From AP-15 sp963787425 (GTDB lineage: Bacteria; Pseudomonadota; Alphaproteobacteria; ATCC43930; CGMCC-115725): DNA of 64,000 nucleotides. The DNA lies in assembly GCA_963787425.1 (NCBI GenBank), contig CAWBCV010000006.1, forward strand, positions 62,001 to 126,000, given 5' to 3'. Below are positions 44,149-55,484 of the stretch, one piece after another (position 1 is the first letter of the stretch; every line of letters begins with the position of its first letter). The translations under genes were made by a program, and so were the position numbers. Under the pieces are notes generated by a model that made no database searches, was not told where the DNA came from, and worked only from the letters and a program-made list of their open reading frames with translations.

Positions 44149-46516
44149 TCAGCGCAGCGCCAGCAGGCAGGCGCGAGCGGCGGCGTCGAGGATCGCGCCG
44201 GTGTCGATGTGGTAGGCCTCGTAAAGGTCCGGAATGTCGCCGGATTGGCCAAATCGGTCGACCCCCATCGGCACAATGCAGTTGCCGGCAACCGCACCGA
44301 ACCACGACAGGGTCGCCGGGTGCAAATCGCCGACCGTGACCAGCGCGGCGCCGGGGCGCAGCCGCGCCAGCAGCCGCTCGGCGACGCTCACCTCGCCGGC
44401 GGTGCGGGCGGCCCGCCAATCGCGGTGCAGCCGGTCGGGCGAGGTGATCGCGAGCAGCCCCGCGCCGGGGATGTCTTCGGCCAATTCCCGGTGGGCGGCG
44501 AGCGCTTCAGGGGCGACCGCGCCGCAATAAGCGATTGCGAGTTCCGCTCCCTCTGCCGGCTCGCGCAGCCAATAGGCGCCGGCGATGATCGCCTCTTCGA
44601 GCTCGGCGGCAATCTTCCGCGCCGGTTGCTCGACCGGTCGCGTCGACAGCCGGAAATAGACCGAGTCGCCATGTTCCTGTTGGATCTCCTCGAATGCCCA
44701 GCGCAGCAGCACCGCCAGCTCGTCGGCGTAGGCGGGCTCGAAACTGACGAGCCCAGGCTGGGCAAGCCCGATCAGCGGCTCGCCGATCGACTGATGGGCG
44801 CCGCCTTCGGGCGCCAAAGTGATCCCAGATGGGGTCGCCACCAGGATAAAGCGCGCGTCCTGGTAGCAGGCGTAGTTCAGCACATCGAGGCCGCGCTTGA
44901 TGAACGGGTCGTAGAGGGTGCCGATCGGGAGGAGCCGCGTGCCGAAGAGCGGGCCGGCGAGACCCAGCGCCGCGAGCTGCAGGAAAAGATTGCTTTCCGC
45001 GATGCCGAGCTCGATGTGCTGACCCTTCGGCGACATCGCCCAGCGTTGCGCCGAGACGACTTTTTCCTCGCGAAAAGTGTCGGCGCGCTCGGCGCGGTCG
45101 AAGATCCCGCGGCGGTTGACCCACGGCCCGAGGTTGGTCGACACCGTGACGTCGGGAGAGGTCGTCACGATGCGCTCGGCGAGCGGCCCGCCGGCGGCGG
45201 CGATATCACCGAGGATCCTGCCGAAGGCCTCCTGCGTCGAGAGCGTCGTGCCGCGCGGGGTCGGGAGGCTTGGCGGCACCGCAACTCGCGGCGCATCGTG
45301 CCAACGTCGGCCGGACCCGGCGAGCGGCGCCGCTGCAAGGAAAGCCGAGAGGCGCTCCGGGGCCACGTCGAGCCCGGCGAACAGGTCCCATTCGGCCCCC
45401 TCCGCCACCCCCATGTTGCGCCGGAAGGTCGCCATCTGGTCGAGGTTCATCAAACCGGCGTGATTGTCCTTGTGCCCGGCGAAGGGCAGACCGTAGCCCT
45501 TGACCGTATAGGCGATGAAGCAGGTCGGCCGGTCGTCGATGACTCCGTGAAAGGCGTCGAGAACCGATTCCATGTCGTGGCCGGCAAGGTTGGTCATCAG
45601 GCGCTGCAACGCGGCATCGTCATGGTCGTCGAGGATCGCCCGGATGCCGGGATAGCGGTTGAGGTCGCGATGCAGATGCTCGCGCCAGCCTTCGCCGCCC
45701 TTGTAGACCAGCGCCGAATAGAGCGAGTTGGGGCAGGCGTCGATCCACTCGCGCAAATGATGGCCGTCCGGCCGGGCGAAGGCCGCCTCGAGAAGCCGCC
45801 CGTATTTCAGGGTGACGACGCGCCAACCCATCATCTCGAACATCGCGTCGATGCGGCCGAACAGCCGATCCGACACGACCGCGTCGAGGCTCTGGCGGTT
45901 GTAGTCGATGACCCACCAGAGATTGCGGACATCGTGCTTCCAACCCTCGAGCAGGGCCTCGAAGATGTTGCCTTCGTCGAGCTCGGCGTCGCCGGCAAGG
46001 GCGATCATCCGGCCGGGCGGGGCGTCGGTCGGCACCAGTTGCTTGAAGCCGGAGGTAGTCCTGCGCCATCGAGGCGAACAAGGTCATGCCGACGCCGAGC
46101 CCGACCGAGCCGGTCGAGAAATCGACGGTTTCCCCGTCCTTGGTGCGCGACGGGTAGGATTGCGCGCCGCCAAAGGCGCGAAACCGCTCCAGCTTCTCGC
46201 GGCTCTGATGCCCGAGCAGGTACTGGATCGCGTGGAACACCGGCGAGGCGTGCGGCTTGACCGCGACACGGTCCTGTGGGCGCAGCACGTCGAAATAAAG
46301 CGCCGTCATCAATGTCGCGACCGACGCGCTCGAGGCTTGATGCCCGCCGACCTTCAGGCCGTCGCGGTTCGGGCGAAGGTGGTTGGCGTTGTGGATCATC
46401 CAGGTCGACAGCCACAGCACCTTGCGCTCGAGCGCCGTCAGGCAGGCGATCTTGTCCTGCGGCGCCGCTTCTTCCTCTACGCCGACTGCGCCTTCCAGGG
46501 CCTGCGGCATTTCCAT
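44149..46516 (-). CDS. Transketolase/pyruvate dehydrogenase E1-like enzyme (frameshifted)
   Basis: A thiamine-diphosphate enzyme of about 789 residues when repaired. The N-terminal part has MIHNANHLRPNRDGLKVGGHQASS, AVKPHASPVFHAIQYLLG and VDFSTGSVGLGVGMTLFASMAQDYLR. One extra base near 46040 breaks the frame; it resumes with QLVPTDAPPGRMIALAGDAELDEGNIFEALLEG, where GDAELDEGN is the thiamine motif. The C-terminal parts (AESNLFLQLAALGLAG, then the TK C-terminal domain) are complete. The fold and GHQASS segment match the homodimeric E1 (AceE-like) and transketolase-like group. No E2 or E3 gene is nearby. Start is at 46516 or 46510; both have AGGAG upstream. Confidence 0.85.
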
Positions 46517-46630
46517 CTCCTGCTCCCCGGTGGCAGCTTAGCCGATTCCCCTCTGAAGATCCGGCATTTGACCGATGTGGCGCCCGTGCTTACATATGCT
46601 CGGAAAGCGGGGAGTGGGAGCATCGATAAC

Positions 46631-46990
46631 ATGGCCGAAGCCGCGAGCGAAACCGAGGAGCGACGGATCGTTCTGACTGAAAGCGCCGCCCGTAGGATCG
46701 CGACGTTGAAGACTAAAGAAGACGTGGAGAGCGCATTCCTGCGGATCGCCGTCTCGGGCGGCGGCTGCTCCGGGTTTCAGTACGGGCTGTCGTTCGACGA
46801 CCAGCGCAACGAGGATGATTTCGTGTTCGAGCGAGACGGGGTCGGCGTCGTCATCGACGAGGTCTCGCTCGGCCTCCTGAACGGCGCCGAGGTGGATTTC
46901 GTCGAGGATCTGATGGGCGCCTCGTTCCAGATCCGCAACCCGAATGCCGCCTCGTCCTGCGGCTGCGGCAATTCCTTTTCGATCGGCTGA
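46631..46990 (+). CDS. erpA: ErpA/IscA-type iron-sulfur insertion protein
   Basis: A-type carrier that passes Fe-S clusters to apo-proteins. The 119-residue product has the three cluster cysteines in VSGGGCSGFQYGLSF and SSCGCGNSFSI, and the conserved VVIDEVSLGLLNGAEVDFVEDLMGASF core. An N-terminal extension (about 1-14) is Ala/Glu-rich. It is divergent from the transketolase-like gene and followed by xthA with a 22-base gap. ErpA and Mrp in the same window both belong to Fe-S cluster delivery. Confidence 0.92.
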   Translation: MAEAASETEERRIVLTESAARRIATLKTKEDVESAFLRIAVSGGGCSGFQYGLSFDDQRNEDDFVFERDGVGVVIDEVSLGLLNGAEVDFVEDLMGASFQIRNPNAASSCGCGNSFSIG

Positions 46991-47012
46991 CCGTCAGCCC
47001 TCGCTTCGCCCC

Positions 47013-47783
47013 GTGAAGATCGCCAGCTGGAACGTCAATTCGGTCAAGGCGCGGCTGCCGCATCTGCTCGCCTTTCTCGAAGAGGCGCAGCCCGACGTGC
47101 TGTGCCTGCAAGAGACCAAGTGCCTCGCGCAAGATTTCCCGATGCTCGAAGTCAAGGGTCTGGGCTACCACGTCGAGACGATCGGGCAGCGTGCCTATAA
47201 CGGTGTCGCTTTACTGTCGAAGCGTCCCGCGGAGGAGGTCGTCGCCGGATTGCTCGGCAATGACGAAGACGAGCAACCACGTTACATCGAGGCGTCTTTT
47301 GGCGAGGTTCGCGTCGCCTCGGTCTACCTGCCGAACGGAAATCCCGTCGGCACCGACAAATTCACCTACAAGCTCGCCTGGATGGAGCGGCTGATCGGCC
47401 ACACGCGCGACCTGTTGCGCCGTGAGATCCCGTTCGTGCTGGCCGGCGACTATAACATCTGCCCGACCGACGATGATGTTTACGATCCGGTGGCGTTTCG
47501 CGACGACGCTCTGTGCCGGCAGGAAGCGCGCTCGCGGTTTCGTGCGCTCCTTTACCTCGGGCTGACCGACGCCTACCGCGTCTTTCACCGCGAGCCGCAC
47601 CGCTACACTTTCTGGGATTACCAGGCCGGGCGCTGGCATCGCGACGAGGGGTTGCGCATCGATCATCTGCTGCTGTCGCCGCATGCGGCCGACCGGATTG
47701 CCGCCTGCAACATCGACAAGAAGCCTCGGGCGAAGGATCGCTCCTCCGATCACACCCCGATCTGGTGCGAACTGGCGGTCTAG
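47013..47783 (+). CDS. xthA: Exodeoxyribonuclease III
   Basis: AP endonuclease and 3' exonuclease of base-excision repair. The 256-residue protein shows ASWNVNSVKARL, the catalytic Glu in CLQETK, GDYNICPTDDDVYDP with Asp and Asn, LTDAYR and the final DHTPIWCEL with the catalytic His. The start is a GTG at 47013 with no strong ribosome site; translation may be coupled to erpA, whose stop is 22 bases upstream. A longer in-frame start inside erpA is rejected. Confidence 0.93.
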   Translation: MKIASWNVNSVKARLPHLLAFLEEAQPDVLCLQETKCLAQDFPMLEVKGLGYHVETIGQRAYNGVALLSKRPAEEVVAGLLGNDEDEQPRYIEASFGEVRVASVYLPNGNPVGTDKFTYKLAWMERLIGHTRDLLRREIPFVLAGDYNICPTDDDVYDPVAFRDDALCRQEARSRFRALLYLGLTDAYRVFHREPHRYTFWDYQAGRWHRDEGLRIDHLLLSPHAADRIAACNIDKKPRAKDRSSDHTPIWCELAV

Positions 47784-47784
47784 C

Positions 47785-49509
47785 CTAACTGCGCTGCAGG
47801 AACCGCTCCGCCGCGGCGTCGAGCGTGTCCTTCCCTTCCCTGAACGGCGCAATCGGCGACGAGGAGCAGAGCACGGCCACCCGGACCGAGGGCGTCGAAA
47901 TCGTGGGCGATTGCGAATTCGTCGCCGCGCGATACGGCGATCGGGATTGCGTCCGGTGGGAGAGTCCGCGGGAGGTCTTCCGAGCCAATCTCTCCGATCG
48001 CAAACTCCTGACCTCCAAATGAGACGCGTCCGCGCGATCCCGCGAACCTCCCCAGGCCGACAAAGGCCGGCGCCGCGAGCGCCGCAGCCGAAAACGTGGT
48101 CTCGAATTCGAAGTGCCGGGCGATCAACTCGGCAAAGCTGGCCTCGGCGATCCGGAGCACGATCGGCATCGTCGGATTGCGGGCCCGAGCGCCGAGCGCG
48201 ATCTCGAGGTTCAAGGTGTCGACATTGGTCAGGGCGATCAGGCTGTGTGCGGCGGCAAGATTGCAGAGATCGAGCGTCGTGTCGCGGCTGGCATCCCCGG
48301 TCAGCAAATCGAAATGCTGTTCGCGTGCCCGTTCGACGATCGTGGCATCGGGGTTGAGCTCGACAACTACGAGCCGCTTTCCGAGGGCGAGGAGCAGATC
48401 GATGACCCCGGAGCCGATGCTGCCGGCGCCGCATATCACAATATGCCCGCGGCGGTGCACGGGACGCAGGCCTTGCATGGTGACCCAGTGTACCCGCGTC
48501 AAAAGCGAAGCGCCGAAGGCGATAAAGAGGCCGGTCAGCGTGATGCCGGACAGCATCAGCAGCATCGCGACAACGATTTCGACGGGCTTGCTCCGGTCGG
48601 GGGTCAGATCGCCGTATCCGGTCGTCGTCATTGTCGCGACAACGAAGTAGACGGCGTCGAGCCAAGCGCCTCCGAAGACAGCGTGAAAATACCACGTCCC
48701 GGTGAGGAGCACGGTCAAGGTGACCCAGGCGAGCCGGGCAAGGATCGGGTTCAACCGGGGCGGACGATGTCGTCGGCGGTGCAGCAGCGACCACAGCCTG
48801 CGTCCGATTTCCGGCTTCGCCCGAGCCGCCGATCGAAGAGGTGCGGTACCCTGCAGCGCTGGCAATTTCACCATAGACGACCAGCTCGGCTCCTCCCGCG
48901 AGCACCGCGTCTTGGGAGAAGTCGGTAGCGCCGTCGATCGCAGATGATCCGCGCCCCCAGCACCCGCTCGGCGTGGGCCGACGGTATCGCCGTCGATCTC
49001 GCAATCTTCGGCGATCCGTGTAGCAAATCCGGTCAGCGGGCCGTCGGGCTCCGGGAACTGCAGCCCGCGGAAGCAGGAGGGATCGATTGCGGCCGCGGCA
49101 TAGGTCGCCGCCGAATGCCAGGCGAGCGACAGAACCGAGCAGTTCGGCAGGTTCTGCTCGATCTTGTGGGCGAGGGTCCGATTGAATTGCCGCAATACGA
49201 TGCGGATCCCGGGTTGAGGTCCCGCGCAAGCAGAGCGGCGTGCAGATTGAGGTGATCGTCGGGCGAGAGCGCCAGGATCGTGACAGCGTGACGTACCCCG
49301 GCGCGATCGAGGCCCTCGGCGCTATCCGGGCGGACTGCGGTAATGAAAACCGCGCCGATGCTCTCGACAGCGCGCGCCAAGTCCGGGTCCCGGCGCCACA
49401 GGACGACTACGCGATGCCCTTGCAGCGCGCAAAGCTCCTGGGCCGTGCTGAGCGCGATCGCACCGCCGCCGACGACGATCATGACGGGATCGCCCGGCTC
49501 TGCCACCAC
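47785..49509 (-). CDS. Potassium channel with two RCK domains (several frameshifts)
   Basis: The N-terminal 95 residues are an NAD-binding RCK/TrkA-N domain (VMIVVGGGAIALSTAQEL, LLARDLNPG). One missing G near 49213 breaks the frame, which resumes with IRIVLRQFNRTLAHKIEQNL. After further breaks near 48950 and 48870 the segment RLNPILARLAWVTLTVLL starts the pore domain: two membrane helices around the selectivity filter TTTGYGDLTP. A second RCK follows (HIVICGAGSIGSGVIDLLL). The C-terminal end also changes frame near 47870-47990, and the original end was probably LDAAAERFLQRS at 47785. A channel with an RCK domain on each side of the pore is a known but uncommon plan. Confidence 0.75.
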
Positions 49510-49539
49510 TGGCTCCCTCAGCCCTCCGCTTCGCTGGGA

Positions 49540-50581
49540 TCAGGCGGATAAGAGTGCCGAACACCGGCACCGTCTTCGATGATCCACTCGCCAGACGAGC
49601 CCACTCGGGGCGGCCGCACAAGGCCCGATCGGCACCTTGCCGTAACCGCCCGGTATGTCGAGCACATAAGTCGGCTGACAGAGCCCAGAGACGCGGCCGC
49701 GCAGCGAGCTGGACGAGGCGCTGCCCGGACGCGATCCCGGTGCGAAAATGCGCCGTGCCGCGGGCGAGATCGGCGTGATGCAGGTAATAGGGCTTGACCC
49801 GCATCGCGACCAGACGTCGGAACAACGCTTCCAGGACCGCCGCGTCGTCATTGACCCCGCGCAAGAGGACCGTCTGCGACAGCAATGGAATACCGGCGCG
49901 GCTCAGCTTTAGCACTGCCTCCCGCACTTGCGAAGTCAACTCGCGCGGATGGTTCGCGTGAATAACCACATAAACCGCCTTTTCCGCAGCGAGCGCCTCG
50001 ACCAACGCGCGACTTACCCGCCGTGGATCGACCACGGGAACGCGGGTATGAAAGCGCAGGACACCCAGATGCGGGATCTGATCGAGAATGCGGACGATAT
50101 CCGCGATGCGGCGCGGCGCGAGCAGAAACGGGTCGCCGCCGGTGACGATCACCTCCCAGATCTGCGGCCGTTGACGAATGTAGTCAAAGGCGCGCGCCAA
50201 GGAGGCTTGGTCGAGCACAGCCCCGTTTTTGCCGACGATCTCGCGGCGAAAGCAAAAGCGGCAATAGACCGGGCATAGCAGCGTCGGTTTCAACAGCACG
50301 CGGTCGGGGTAGCGGTGAACGATGCCGGGGATGGGTGACCAGCGCTCATCCCCGATCGGGTCGGCACGTTCTTCCGGCGCTTCGATGAGCTCCGCCGCTG
50401 TCGGCACAAACTGCGCCGCGATCGGGTCGGCGGGATCGGCCGGATCGATCAGTTCCGCCATTTCCTCCGTCACAGCGACGGCGAACTGCTCGGCCACTCG
50501 TCGGATCTCTCGGAGTCGACCCGGCTCGGCCAACCCCGCTGGAATGAAATCTGCTGCGCCGAGAATCCGGGCCCCTGTCAT
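49540..50581 (-). CDS. KamA/EpmB-type radical SAM protein (frameshifted)
   Basis: Lysine 2,3-aminomutase family. The cluster motif is CPVYCRFCFRRE, preceded by HRYPDRVLLKPTLL; GGDPFLL and RFHTRVPVVDPRRV are SAM-binding segments, and HHADLARGTAHFRTG is also family-typical. One extra base near 49710 breaks the frame, which resumes with LRGRVSGLCQPTYVLDIPGG, the PLP-site end GYGKVPIGP. The final residues are CRCSALLSA. Its start ATG directly follows the valS stop. EpmB-type enzymes act on elongation factor P; efp is not in the window. Confidence 0.83.
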
Positions 50582-53240
50582 TCAGCCTACTGTCAGCCGT
50601 TCAAAAGCGGCTCTTAGACGATCGCGGTCGCGGGTCGTTTCCATCTGACGCCCGCGCTGCTCTTCGACCACCTCGGGCTTCGCTTTGGCGAGGAAACTGG
50701 CGTTGGCTAGCTTTGCAGCAATCTTGGCCAGCTCGGCATCCAGCTTGCCGATCTCTTTGCCGAGCCTCTCCTTTTCTTTTGGGAGGTCGACCACCTCGCC
50801 GAGACCCAAAATCAAAGTCATCCCATCGACCACCGCCTGGACTCCGCCCGGCGGAGCGGACTCGACCACAGCAAACTTAGCCGACCCGGGCAAGGCGGAC
50901 AAAATGCTCGCTCGGTGGCGTTCGATCCTTTGCACCGCGATGCGTTCTGCGTCCTTGATCAAGAGGGGAACGCGGGCGGCCGGCGGGACATTCAACTCGG
51001 CCCGGAGGGCACGGATAGTCGAGATCGCCTGGACGACCCATTCCATCTCCTGCGAGGCGTCGGTGTCGACCAAAGCACCTGCGGGAATCCGGCCATTCGG
51101 CGATTATCAGCATGCCCGACATCCTTCCCCCGCAGGTGCTCCCATAACTCCTCGGTAATAAACGGCATTATCGGGTGCAGCAGATGGAGGACGCGGCTCA
51201 AGATCCAAGCGGTCGTTGCTTGCGTCTCTGCACGGGCCGTTGCGTCAGAACCCTGCAGAATCGGCTTGGTGAACTCGATGTACCAAGTCGCAGAAGGTAC
51301 CCCACACGAAGTGGTAGAGCCGGTTCGCCGCGTCGTCGAAGCGATAGGTATCGAGCGCTGCCGTGACCTCGGCGGCGCACTGCCCCGCTGCTGCCGTGAT
51401 CCAGCGGTTCACGGTCAGCCGGCAACCAGCTGGAGCAAAACTCGGCAACCAGCGAGCAATCGTTCATTTGTAAATAGCGCGACGCGTTCCACAGCTTGGT
51501 TGCAAAATTGCGGTACCCCTCGACCCTGCTCTCGGAGAGCTTAATGTCGCGACCGGGTGCCGCCAGCGCCGCCAACGTAAATCGCAGTGCGTCGCAACCA
51601 TAGCGGTCGATCAGCTCTAACGGATCTATGATATTGCCGCGCGATTTCGACATCTTCTGGCCGTGCACATCGCGCACCAGGGCATGGATGTAGACGGCGC
51701 GGAACGGCACATCGCCCATGAAGTGCAGCCCCATCATCATCATCCGGGCGACCCAGAAAAAGATAATGTCGAAGCCGGTAACCAGGACGTCTGTCGGATA
51801 ATAACGGGCCAGCTCTCGGGTCGGCTCTGGCCAGCCCAGGGTCGAGAACGGCCATAGAGCCGAAGAGAACCATGTATCGAGGACGTCGGGATCACGACGT
51901 AATTCGACCTCCTGGCCATATTTTTCGGCCGCCTGCTGCCGCGCGTCCTCCTCGGTCTCCGCGACAAAAACCGCCCCATCCGGCGAGTACCAGGCGGGAA
52001 TCTGATGACCCCACCAAAGTTGCCGGGAGATGCACCAGGGCTGGATCTTACGCATCCAATCGAAAAACGTGTTTTCCCACTGACGGGGAACAAACCGGGT
52101 GCGGCCGCCCTCGACCGCCGCGAGCGCGGGGGCGGCAAGCACCCGAGCGTCGCAATACCACTGGTCGGTCAGCCACGGCTCGATGACCACCCCCGAGCGA
52201 TCGTGATGCGGCACCATCAGTACGTGATCCTCGACGCGGTCGAGAAGACCAGCGGTCGCGAGATCAGCAATTACTTTCTCGCGCGCCGCAAACCGATCGA
52301 GACCGCGGTAGGCCGCTGGCACAGCGTCAGTTAGCCGGGCATCCTGATCGAAGATGTTGATCAGCGGGAGACCGTGCCGCCGCCCCACCTCGAAGTCCGC
52401 AAAATCGTGAGCCGGGGTGACCTTGAGGGCCCCGCTGCCGGTCTCCGGGTCCGCATGCTCGTCGGCGACGATCGGCACTAGGCGGTTGGTCAAGGGGAGG
52501 CGCACCGATTTTCCGACCAGATCGGCAAATCGCGAATCATTCGGGTGGACGGCGACCCCGGTGTCGCCCAGCATCGTCTCCGGCCGGGTCGTGGCAACAA
52601 CGATAAACCGGCCCGGCATTTCCGCCACCGGGTAGCGGATATGCCACAGCGAACCTTTGGTCTCGCGGCTGTCGACCTCGAGATCCGAGATCACCGTGTG
52701 CATTACCGGATCCCAATTGACCAGCCGCTGGTCGCGATAAATCAAGCCTTCCCGATAGAGCTGGACGAAGACTCGGCGAACGGCCGTGGCCAATGCCGGA
52801 TCCATCGTGAAGCGCTCGCGGCGCCAGTCGGGAGAAGCGCCGAGCCGGCGCAGCTGGCGAGTGATAGTTCCGCCCGACTCCTCCCGCCATTGCCAAACGC
52901 GCGCGACAAACCCTTCGCGGCCGAGGCCAGATTTGGTGCCGCCTTCCGCAATCACCTGGTTGCCCACGACGATCTCGGTTGCGATGCCTGCATGATCGGT
53001 ACCGGGCTGCCAGAGCACGTCGCGGCCTCGCATGCGCTGATAACGCACGAGCACGTCCTGCAACGTGAAAGTCAGCGCATGCCCCATATGCAGGCTCCCC
53101 GTGACGTTCGGGGGCGGCATCATGATCGCGTATGGCGGCTTGTCGCTGTCCGGGTCCGGTGCGAACGCTCCGGAACCCTCCCAGAGCGCGTAGCGCCGCG
53201 CCTCCATCGCAGCGGGTTGATAGGTTTTGTCCAGCATCAC
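50582..53240 (-). CDS. valS: Valyl-tRNA synthetase (several frameshifts)
   Basis: Class I synthetase that charges tRNA-Val. The first 600 or so residues are intact: PPPNVTGSLHMGHAL (HIGH motif), the editing domain around TTRPETMLGDTGVAVHPND, DWMRKIQPWCISRQLWWGHQ and GQKMSKSRGN (KMSKS). After NDCSLVAEF the frame changes near 51437; the next block (CRLTVNRWITAAAGQ) changes again near 51283, near 51105 and near 51085, and the C-terminal coiled-coil (KEKERLGKEIGKLDAELAKI) is intact. Each break is repaired by removing one base. The stop TGA at 50582-50584 directly precedes the KamA-type start. valS is normally essential, so the breaks are likely sequence errors. Confidence 0.9.
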
Positions 53241-53320
53241 TCAATTGTCCGCATCGCGCACTCGGTCACAGCTTTTGGTTGTGGCAAAAGGCGCTGGTAA
53301 CGAGGCCTCGACTGGGTGGG

Positions 53321-53896
53321 TCAGCGCAACCCCGCCTCGCCAACGACGCGGGCGATCTCTTCTCGGACCAGACGCTCGACCATCCCGGGGAGGTTTTCGT
53401 CGAGCCAAGTCTGTAGCAGAGGCCGCAGCATATCGCGCACGATGTCTTCGAGAGTGCGGTCGACACCTCCGAATGAAAGCTCGCCCTCCCGGCGCCGCTC
53501 TCGCGGTAACGCGCCGAGCTGGGCGAACGCGGCCGCGGCGGCTCCCGACGTCGCCGACGACACAATACGTTCGCGGCCGAGCTGAAGCCTCGGCTCAACC
53601 TCGGCCTCGGGAGGTAACGCACCGAAACCGCTCCGTGGGGTCGCATTCGCGGCCACGGCATCGGCGCCAGCTGAGGACCCGGTAGGCCGCCTATCTGAAC
53701 TACCCGCCTCGGGGGTGACGCGCCGCACCGAGCCGTCCTCGTCGACGACGTCAGTCAGTTCGAGGATCTCGCTCTTCTCCCCGGGACCTGGACGGACCGG
53801 TTCGACCGACGTCTTTTCGTCCGAAATGATGCGGCTGATCGAAGCGATTATCTCTTCCATAGAGGGTTCTGACGGCGATTTGGCATTTTCCGGCAT
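53321..53896 (-). CDS. popZ: PopZ polar organising protein (DUF2497)
   Basis: PopZ forms a polar scaffold that anchors the chromosome origin (via ParB) and cell-cycle kinases. The 191-residue protein has the N-terminal helix EPSMEEIIASISRIISDE, a long acidic and Pro-rich disordered middle (about 35-140) and the C-terminal oligomerisation helices TLEDIVRDMLRPLLQTWLDE and NLPGMVERLVREEIARVVG. Both ends match the DUF2497/PopZ family. It lies between tolC and valS, the usual alphaproteobacterial place. CckA and SciP elsewhere in the window act in the same polarity and CtrA network. Confidence 0.93.
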   Translation of the reverse strand: MPENAKSPSEPSMEEIIASISRIISDEKTSVEPVRPGPGEKSEILELTDVVDEDGSVRRVTPEAGSSDRRPTGSSAGADAVAANATPRSGFGALPPEAEVEPRLQLGRERIVSSATSGAAAAAFAQLGALPRERRREGELSFGGVDRTLEDIVRDMLRPLLQTWLDENLPGMVERLVREEIARVVGEAGLR

Positions 53897-53983
53897 GGAG
53901 GCAAACCAAAAAAGGCTTGAACACCCTCTAACCTAGGTAAGACCCTGAGGATTTGCCAGCGGAACCACCCGGCGCCAGCCGCC

Positions 53984-55459
53984 TCACTCGGAAAGACCGC
54001 CGCGGAACCCGATCCATTTGTCTTTCACCTCCTTGTAGTGCTGCTCCATATCGTAGAGCCGTACCGGGAGGTTCAGCTCGGGTGCGATCAGCCGCCCGAT
54101 GGCCGACGCCAGGTTGAATTCCGCAAGAGCCGCGTCGTGTTGCGCAGTCACGAGCTGGGATTGAGTGGTAAGCAGCTGTTGGTTGGCGATCAGCACGTCG
54201 AGCACGGTGCGGGTGCCGACCAGTGCCTCTTGCTGCGTGCCCTCGAGTGCGATCTGAGCCGCTCGCACGGCAGCGGCGAAAGAAGAAATACTTGCTCGCG
54301 CCGCTTGCAACGTCGACCAGAACTGGGTTGCAGTCTGGACCGCTGCCCGGCGCGCATCGTCGACCTGGCTGCGCCGCTGCCCGACTGTTTGCTCGGCCTG
54401 CCGCGTTTGCGAATAAATGGCGCCTCCCTCATAGAGCGGCATCGTCAATTGCGCCGTGACTTGTGCCGAGTTGGTCAGCGTGCCCTTAAAATTGATCGAC
54501 TGATCATAGCTGCGGGCGAGAGTGCCGATAACCGAGACCTGCGGCAGCAACTGGCCGCGTACAACATCGATGTTGTCGCGGGCGGCAAGTTCGGCGAAGG
54601 TTGCTGAGATCACATTGAAATTATTATGTGCGGCAAGGCTCAAAGCCTCTTCACGCGTGGCCGGCAATGCCGGGCGCTCACGCGGCAGCACCAATCTTGC
54701 CGGCTGGTGGCCGACGGCACGAACGTATTCGGCTCGGCTTATCTCTAACGTACCTTGCTGGGAGACCAACGTGCCCTGGGCTTGCGCGAGCGAGGATTCG
54801 GCCTGGGCCACGTCGGTGCGCGTGACTTCGCCGACCCGGAAGCGGTCTTGGGTCGCTTCGAGCTGCTTGCGCAGAACTTCAACATTGTTGCGGTCGACTT
54901 CGAGCAACGCCTGGTCGCGAACTACGTCGAGATAGGCCATCGCAACCGCCTGGAACACGGTGGTCTCGACTGCGAGGGTCTGCGCCCGAGTCGATTCCAC
55001 GGTGTTGATTGCCTGGCGGGTCTGCGCCACGGTCCGACCACCACGGTAGATCGGCTGCATCGCTTGAAACTGAATCAGGTCCGGTCTGGTGATCGCGTGG
55101 TTCACCGATCTCGTTATGCCCGCAGCCTGCGCCGCGGCGCCCGGCTGCGCCTCTAGCGAGGCAGTTGCGATCCCTATTTGGCCAGTGAACGTGACCTGCG
55201 GCCGCCAAAACGACAAAGCTTGGGGGACCTGCTCGTCGGTCGAACGCAACAATGCGCGTTGCGCGAGCAGTTGTGGATTTGTGTTGTAGGCCTCGGCAAG
55301 GGCATCGGTAAGTGTCTGAGCCTGCACGGAGAGTGCTGTCAGGACGATAACAACGCCAGCAATAAATGCCAGCTTCGCGATCCGGCGCACGCTGCCCCGG
55401 GCGGCCCCTTCAGCGGCCGGGTAGAGGCGGGTCGGACCAACGCACCGGTTCTCGGGCAT
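53984..55459 (-). CDS. tolC: TolC-family outer-membrane efflux protein
   Basis: Trimeric outer-membrane channel for type I secretion and tripartite efflux. The 491-residue product has a signal peptide (about 25-49, ending SVQAQT), then the two duplicated TolC helical-barrel repeats: LTDALAEAYNTNPQLLAQRA, PDLIQFQAMQPIYRGGRTVAQT in the first and NSAQVTAQLTMPLYEGG, TRTVLDVLIANQQLLTTQS in the second. The ATG at 55459 has GGAGG close upstream; a longer frame to 55609 would overlap pcm. pcm precedes it by 25 bases and popZ and valS follow. Confidence 0.92.
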   Translation of the reverse strand: MPENRCVGPTRLYPAAEGAARGSVRRIAKLAFIAGVVIVLTALSVQAQTLTDALAEAYNTNPQLLAQRALLRSTDEQVPQALSFWRPQVTFTGQIGIATASLEAQPGAAAQAAGITRSVNHAITRPDLIQFQAMQPIYRGGRTVAQTRQAINTVESTRAQTLAVETTVFQAVAMAYLDVVRDQALLEVDRNNVEVLRKQLEATQDRFRVGEVTRTDVAQAESSLAQAQGTLVSQQGTLEISRAEYVRAVGHQPARLVLPRERPALPATREEALSLAAHNNFNVISATFAELAARDNIDVVRGQLLPQVSVIGTLARSYDQSINFKGTLTNSAQVTAQLTMPLYEGGAIYSQTRQAEQTVGQRRSQVDDARRAAVQTATQFWSTLQAARASISSFAAAVRAAQIALEGTQQEALVGTRTVLDVLIANQQLLTTQSQLVTAQHDAALAEFNLASAIGRLIAPELNLPVRLYDMEQHYKEVKDKWIGFRGGLSE

Positions 55460-55484
55460 TTTCCTCCGGCTCCTGATCAGGGCC

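Noticed and set aside
43960..46260. A 766-codon open frame on the plus strand
   Set aside because: It lies opposite the transketolase-like gene, has the Arg/Gly/Asp-rich composition of a high-GC antisense shadow, and no recognisable domain or ribosome site.
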